A stretch of 64,000 nt of DNA from Delphinapterus leucas (taxonomy: Eukaryota; Chordata; Mammalia; Artiodactyla; Monodontidae): contig NW_022098001.1 of assembly GCF_002288925.2 (NCBI RefSeq), forward strand, positions 16,522,256 through 16,586,255, in the 5' to 3' direction. The notes below the pieces were generated by a model. That model searched no databases and was not told the origin of the DNA. It saw nothing but the letters and a program-made list of their open reading frames with translations. Position numbers and translations under genes: made by a program. This document shows, in pieces, positions 59,116-64,000 of the stretch; positions within the stretch are counted from its first letter, which is position 1; the number at the start of each line of letters is the position of its first letter.

Positions 59116-62100
59116 AAATCAAAAATTCAGAACAATTGTTACTCCTGGGTACGAAGCAATGGACTCAGAAAAGAGTATGCAGATGCCTGCAATGGAAATA
59201 GGTCTTGTAGGTAGTGGATTTATGTCTATTTATTTTATTATTTTACTCCCTCACAATTTCCCCAAATATATTATATATACATTAAATATTATATAAAGGA
59301 ATCTAAAACAAACAAAAAAGCTGAAAAAGAACCCTTTAATAGTTTTGAAACCTGAGATGCTATTGAGGTAGATGCTAACACACACTTTTTAATTTCCATG
59401 AAATAAGTAATAGATGGCCAGGGAGAGGCATGCAAGAACTTTCTGGCAGCTTTATTGGATTCTGAATGAGTTACAGAGGGAGGGTGTGCCTCCTGAGACA
59501 CTTTAGTGTGGCTTGACAGTCATATGTCTTCTGTGGCTTAGGAGTGGTCTTGTCTAAGGCCAGGATTGATGTTCAGGGGATGGATTAGATGACCTCTTTG
59601 ACCCTCTTCAGCATACGATCCTTGGTCTTCCTGTCTTGTCCTTCTCTGGGCCTTGACAACAGCACAGCCTCACTCTCTGCCCATGTTTTCCCTGTCTACA
59701 TTAAACAGTCTACCAGGGAACGCAGACTTTCTATTTTTAAATGAATGCTATCTCTTGGACAAAACATTCATCAGAGGTGGTAGATAAATCTAACAACCTA
59801 AACTATCAACTCTGGACTTTGAACTTTTTACCTTCCTCAAGGAATGTTAGTGTCCATAGGGACTAAAAGGAATACACACAAACATATCCATACTATGCAT
59901 TTATTACATTTAAAAGTCTGTGTTTTTACCAACAAAAAAATTAGAAAAATTATGTGTCTCAACAAATATATATAATTAAATATATATACATATTATACAT
60001 ACACACAGAGATGTACATGAAAATGAGATTTCTAAATAAGGTCCTGCAACTAAAAACTATGGTTTTAGAGACTAAACAAAGTAATAATATGAATATTGCT
60101 TATCTCTTGGTGGCACCCTCAGCACTTCTTGATCGAGGAAGCCAACAACTCAGCATCCCCAGTTCCTGGGGAAGTTTCTGGATGCAGCCCAAGTTTGTTT
60201 CACTCCAGCCACATGAGGGAACTTCAGAACCCGAAATCAGGCAAGTAATTCTCACTTAGATCACAACTACAGTAATATATGCTACACTACCACACTTGAT
60301 GAGCCTCAAAGTAATTTGAGGTTCAGGTACACAAAGATCTTCATACTGAAATTGTTAGGCTCATCAAACCAATTCAATAATCTCCATCCCCCTCCCCCTG
60401 CCTGGAGCAATGCCCATTGACATACACTTTTGCTTCTCATAGAGTATTTGCATTTTGTGATTTAGGATGACTTAATAAAGTTATTTTTCTTTGGTTTCTT
60501 TCATTTGGAGATGTTTCGGAGGTCTTTGACTATCTGTTCATAGACAGAATATAAGACAGGTTTGTTTCTTAAGGAGAGGAAATTCCAGCTTCCTAGAAAA
60601 CATCTCATTTATTATTTGTGGTAGAGGAGGAAGGTGTGCTCAAGGAGAACTTTCTTTTTTTCTATTCCAATAGAAGACTTTTATAATAAGAATATATTTG
60701 TATATTACTTGTGTCCTTTAAAATAAAAAAATAAAATCAATTGAAAAAGAAATCGTTGGAAGGAGATGAGACATGAGCAGAGTGTATGATCTAACACACA
60801 TGACCGCAATTTGAGGTTTTCAAGGCAAAAGCCTGTGTTCAATTTGCCACTGGAGTCTTACAGCAAGCATTGTACTTCCCCTAGCATCCCCACCCTTAAA
60901 GCAGCATCCAGCTGCAGCACAGATTCCCACCCAGACAGAATGCAGGTGAAACATCAGTACAGCAGGATCCCAGTCAAAGGGGGACATGTGGAGTTTGGAG
61001 AGTTTTAGAAAATTTTATTGCAGGAACACATGTGTTAGTGGAGCAGATGGAAGCAATTATGGCAGGAAAACTTTGCCCCATCCTTAAAACCAAATTCCAA
61101 TAGTGTGAGCTCAGGCTAATGACTATCCTTGAGGGCAAGTAAAATCAGACCACAGTGAATTTTGAAGATCGACTTCACATTGCATCAGGTCATGATCTGC
61201 CTGCTAAAACTCATCAGAACTTGATATTATCTCTACCTCATTTCTCATTGGAAAGTGATGTGACCTCAAACTCACTCATCTAAGATTAATATGCTTTCCT
61301 GTAGTCTCTGTTATAAACCTCATCTGACACTGGCATTTTATACTCTGACTGGTAGGAAGTACAATTATGAATAGCTTGATTATTCCAGATAGGAGAAATT
61401 CCCTTTGTTTGGATATTTCTGTGCATGTAGTCCTTTCTGACATGTTCTTCTCTATGAAGGAGACAGGCAGATACCTGCCATCTCTCTTAATAAATAGTAT
61501 CACAGGAGTTAAGATGAAGAAAATGAAGAAGAATGAGGTTGAGTGCTAAATCTGTGACCTATAAAACAGAAGGTTTAGATATAAATCCACCTCCATGAAC
61601 TCTCTTATCTAAGGGTTTATTCTGCAGACTTGGGCACTAAAGTAATTTTTCTCCCTCTTTGGCATTGTCATATGATTGTCTCTCCTTACAGGTAACTCTT
61701 AAAAAACCTGGCTTGTAATGATTATGGATGTATAGGTGATGTTTGTTTCATAGTAATATAGTATCACTTGCCAGAGGAGTTCAACTTCTTTACTCTCATG
61801 GAAACCCTGGCTGAATAATTTACTGAAAAAGGAACAAAAGTACTAGAAAGCTATGAAAATTCAGGGTCCAGAGGAATAAAATAGATTTCTCAGTTTCTAA
61901 ATTAGTCTTCTGTCAATATGCACAGTCTTCCTTCCCATCAAAAGATGAAATAATTTAGATACTTAAGATTTGACTTTTTAAATATTTTAGTACTCTAAGT
62001 AGAGGAATGAATGATAGTGTAAGTAAGTGTGTCTGTATAACATTGCTTTTGAGCTATTTCATTTAAGACACAATGCAAAATTCCAGAGGTAGTTCAAACA

Positions 62101-62159
62101 GTCATGCCAGCTCATTGCATATACACAACTGGGAGGAAATGTGCACACAGCACAGCAGA
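59116..62159. other. Gene-free, apparently single-copy DNA
   Basis: No supported gene, RNA gene or recognisable repeat. It has short AT/AC-rich runs at 59965-60010. Frames of up to about 100 codons (59954-60259) have no recognisable domain. Confidence 0.45.
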
Positions 62160-62370
62160 AATGGCACAGACCAAAAGTTAGAAAGTGCAGCTTCCATTCC
62201 TGGTTTTTCCAGAGATCAGGCTTGTTACTTTGGACAAGTGACTTAACTTTCCATTTCTCAGTGGCCTCATGCAAAATGGGAAGAATAAAACCTGCCCTAT
62301 TTCCTTAGGTTAATTAAGTATGGAAATGAGAAAAATACATTTGAAAGTGTAAATGGAAGTGTGTTTGGCT
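62160..62370 (+). mobile_element. MIR SINE
   Basis: Plus-strand MIR blocks: 'gttactttggacaagtgac', 'ttaactttccatttctcag', 'ctcatgcaaaatgggaag' and 'aataaaacctgccc'. Confidence 0.75.
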
Positions 62371-62619
62371 AGGTGACCCAAACAATTATGGTCTCCCTTA
62401 GGTGACTAAATCTGTAACTCTCATTTTCTAATCTACTTCATTAGGACCCCTAGATAATGATGTCTGTTTCATTTGGTTACACCAAATTGAGCTACCTCCT
62501 CTTAGCAAGATCTAGATAAATTATTTGGAAATATATAAACTCAGCAAATGCAATTGTTGGGAATAACCAAATCCTTACTGTGAAATTAACTACTATATTG
62601 AGTTTATTGGCAATTAACT

Positions 62620-62720
62620 TATACATGCATTCGTTCAGCAAATAATCCAGAGCACCTGTGATTTGTCATACTTTGTGTTAGATTCTAAGGATACAGTGAT
62701 GAGGAAAATAGGGTAACCAT
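62620..62720 (-). mobile_element. Probable L2 3' fragment
   Basis: 'atgcattcgttcagcaaata', 'gagcacctgtga', 'tgtgttagattctaagg' and 'atacagtgatgaggaaaa' follow reversed L2 3' order. Confidence 0.55.
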
Positions 62721-63204
62721 AGCTGAAGTCAGAACAGCTGCTCAACAGAAGCTGGGGGCGAGTAGGAGAAGGAGGTGAGCAGCATCAGGAAACTCCCCAG
62801 GCTTGGTTGCTAACCAATGGGCTGAAGGGCCTCAGATTAAAATCATGTGGTCCAAATGAAAAGGCAGAGACTGATTTCTTGATTAGCCAAATCTGAAACA
62901 CTGAGAAGTTATCCCATCATCCCTTTTGTAACTAGCAACCCCATTGGCCAGCATCTGAAGCCCAAGGCTACAAGGATTATGCCTTATTATTTGCCAGCTG
63001 ACTTTGTCACTTCTAATTCAAGAAATATTTCAAATCCATTTAAGTCTCCCCAACTCCCCAGTACCAACTCTCTGGTGTATGGTGCCATTATGTATCCACA
63101 GGGTTACTGAAGGTCTTCCCATTTCATTTACTGTACTCATGGCTCAACTGATTCTTTTTTTTTTTTTACAAGAGCTAGACTAAGGTATTTAATCAAAAAA
63201 AAAA
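62721..63204. other. Unassigned DNA with a poly-T run
   Basis: No gene or repeat recognised. T-rich homopolymer at 63158-63170 and A-rich at 63196-63207. Confidence 0.4.
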
Positions 63205-63560
63205 AATCAAAACATATTACCCCTCTGCTTTAAATCCCTTTCATAGTTTTCTATTCCTTGAAAAATAAAATACAAATCCCACCATGGCCTCCAAAGCCCA
63301 GCTTTCTTTTCAGTTTTATCTCCTTCCACATCCCACAATTTAGTGAGCTGCTACCACATTGACCTTTATTTTCTGAGAATCCAGCATGCTCTTTCTAGTC
63401 TATAAGCCTTCAGCCTACTTAGTCAGCCAGAACTATTCTTCCCCTTATTCTTCAAATAGTGGGCTTCTTCTCATCTTTCACGTTTCAGTTCACGTTGCAT
63501 CCTCAGAGAGGCCTGCCCCGAATGCTCTATGTAAAGTAGCCTCTTATGCTACTCTCTGAT
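63205..63560 (+). mobile_element. L2 LINE 3' region
   Basis: Plus-strand L2 blocks: 'cccctctgctttaaatccc', 'accatggcctccaaagccc', 'cagagaggcctgccccg' and 'aatgctctatgtaaagtagc'. Non-coding. Confidence 0.7.
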
Positions 63561-63589
63561 GGGCTTCACTCTGCTGACTTGCTTGCTGG

Positions 63590-63665
63590 ATGCAATATTA
63601 TGACATATAAGATATATATAAATATATGTATAATTCAGATGACCAAATATATATTTCTCATATAC
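63590..63665. repeat. AT-rich simple repeat
   Basis: Short run of ATAT/TATA units with 'gatatatataaatatatg'. Confidence 0.7.
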
Positions 63666-64000
63666 ATATTGTCTTCATCCATGGTTCCTGGCTCAGAGCT
63701 CCTAAAACCCTAGGAATTCCCTCTAATAACAGCAATAAATGTGTCTTTTGTTATGTTAATGAGGTGGCTTTTGGAAAGGCCTTAGGTAACCTAAAACTGG
63801 AGAACTAATTGTCAAGAGAACCAACCTTGTGATTAGAGGGTTGGAATTTACAGTCCTCTCACTACTGTAAATCTCTAGAGAGGGGCTAGAGATTGAGTTC
63901 ATTTGCCAATGACCAATGATTTAATCAATCATGCCCATATAATGAAGCCTCCATTAAAACCCAAAAGAATGGGATTCAGAGAGCTTCCAGGTTGGTGAAC
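63666..64000. repeat. Possible LTR-type repeat cut by the window end
   Basis: 'tggttcctggctcagagctc', 'gcccatataatgaagcctcc', 'aaaacccaaaagaatggg' and 'agagagcttccaggttgg' resemble a common mammalian LTR-like repeat. I cannot name the family, and its end lies outside the window. No coding capacity is seen. Confidence 0.4.

Noticed and set aside
1..64000. A novel multi-gene system
   Set aside because: No set of adjacent intact genes exists on either strand. All recognisable coding sequence belongs to dead transposable elements.

Overview
This window is nuclear DNA of a mammal, almost certainly a cetacean (whale or dolphin). The main evidence is eight copies of the tRNA-derived CHR SINE family, in both the long older form (tail with an 'acgcagcc' motif followed by an A-rich run) and the shorter form ending in 'accgc' plus poly-A. 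This family is characteristic of cetaceans, hippos and ruminants, and the short form dominates in cetaceans. LINE-1, L2, MIR, an MLT1-type LTR, MER20-like and Tigger-like remnants are all mammalian. No BovB element was seen, which argues against a ruminant.

No cellular protein-coding exon, tRNA gene, snRNA gene or CpG island could be supported. Base composition is AT-rich, and the only open frames with recognisable homology are decayed L1 ORF1/ORF2 pieces and a Tigger transposase stub. The window is best read as intergenic or deep intronic DNA shaped by successive retrotransposon insertions.

Layout. 1-13.2 kb: mostly single-copy sequence with a CHR SINE (2.19 kb), an old L1 3' end (2.7-3.1 kb), L2 pieces (3.6, 7.1, 8.1 kb), a MIR (6.0 kb) and a long CHR SINE (10.05 kb). 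13.26-16.9 kb: an old plus-strand L1 split by a younger L1 with a 5' inversion and by a SINE, followed by a minus-strand L1 5' UTR. 17.1-29.7 kb: L2, MIR, two SINEs, a Tigger remnant (22.2-22.8 kb), a small L1 3' end with a perfect 15-bp target-site duplication (26.2 kb), microsatellites and stretches that look like unique, possibly constrained DNA. 29.75-35.9 kb: a nearly full-length minus-strand L1 inserted in older L1 debris. 36-46.6 kb: unique DNA, L2, MIR, an unassigned repeat and two rearranged SINEs. 46.65-53.96 kb: a truncated minus-strand L1, then a nearly full-length plus-strand L1 carrying a nested SINE. 55.5-59.1 kb: another old plus-strand L1, split by an MLT1 LTR and a MER20-like element. 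59.1-64 kb: unique DNA with MIR and L2, and a probable LTR-type repeat running off the end.

The genes do not work together: both long L1 copies are dead. Each has nonsense changes, frameshifts and a changed endonuclease catalytic residue. I found no undescribed biological system. The most informative items are insertion mechanics (twin priming, an L1 mosaic, SINEs that lost one promoter box or gained tandem units), a pair of long inverted L1 copies about 12 kb apart, and a few candidate conserved non-coding segments. Repeat boundaries are read by eye and are good to roughly 10-40 bases unless a target-site duplication is quoted.
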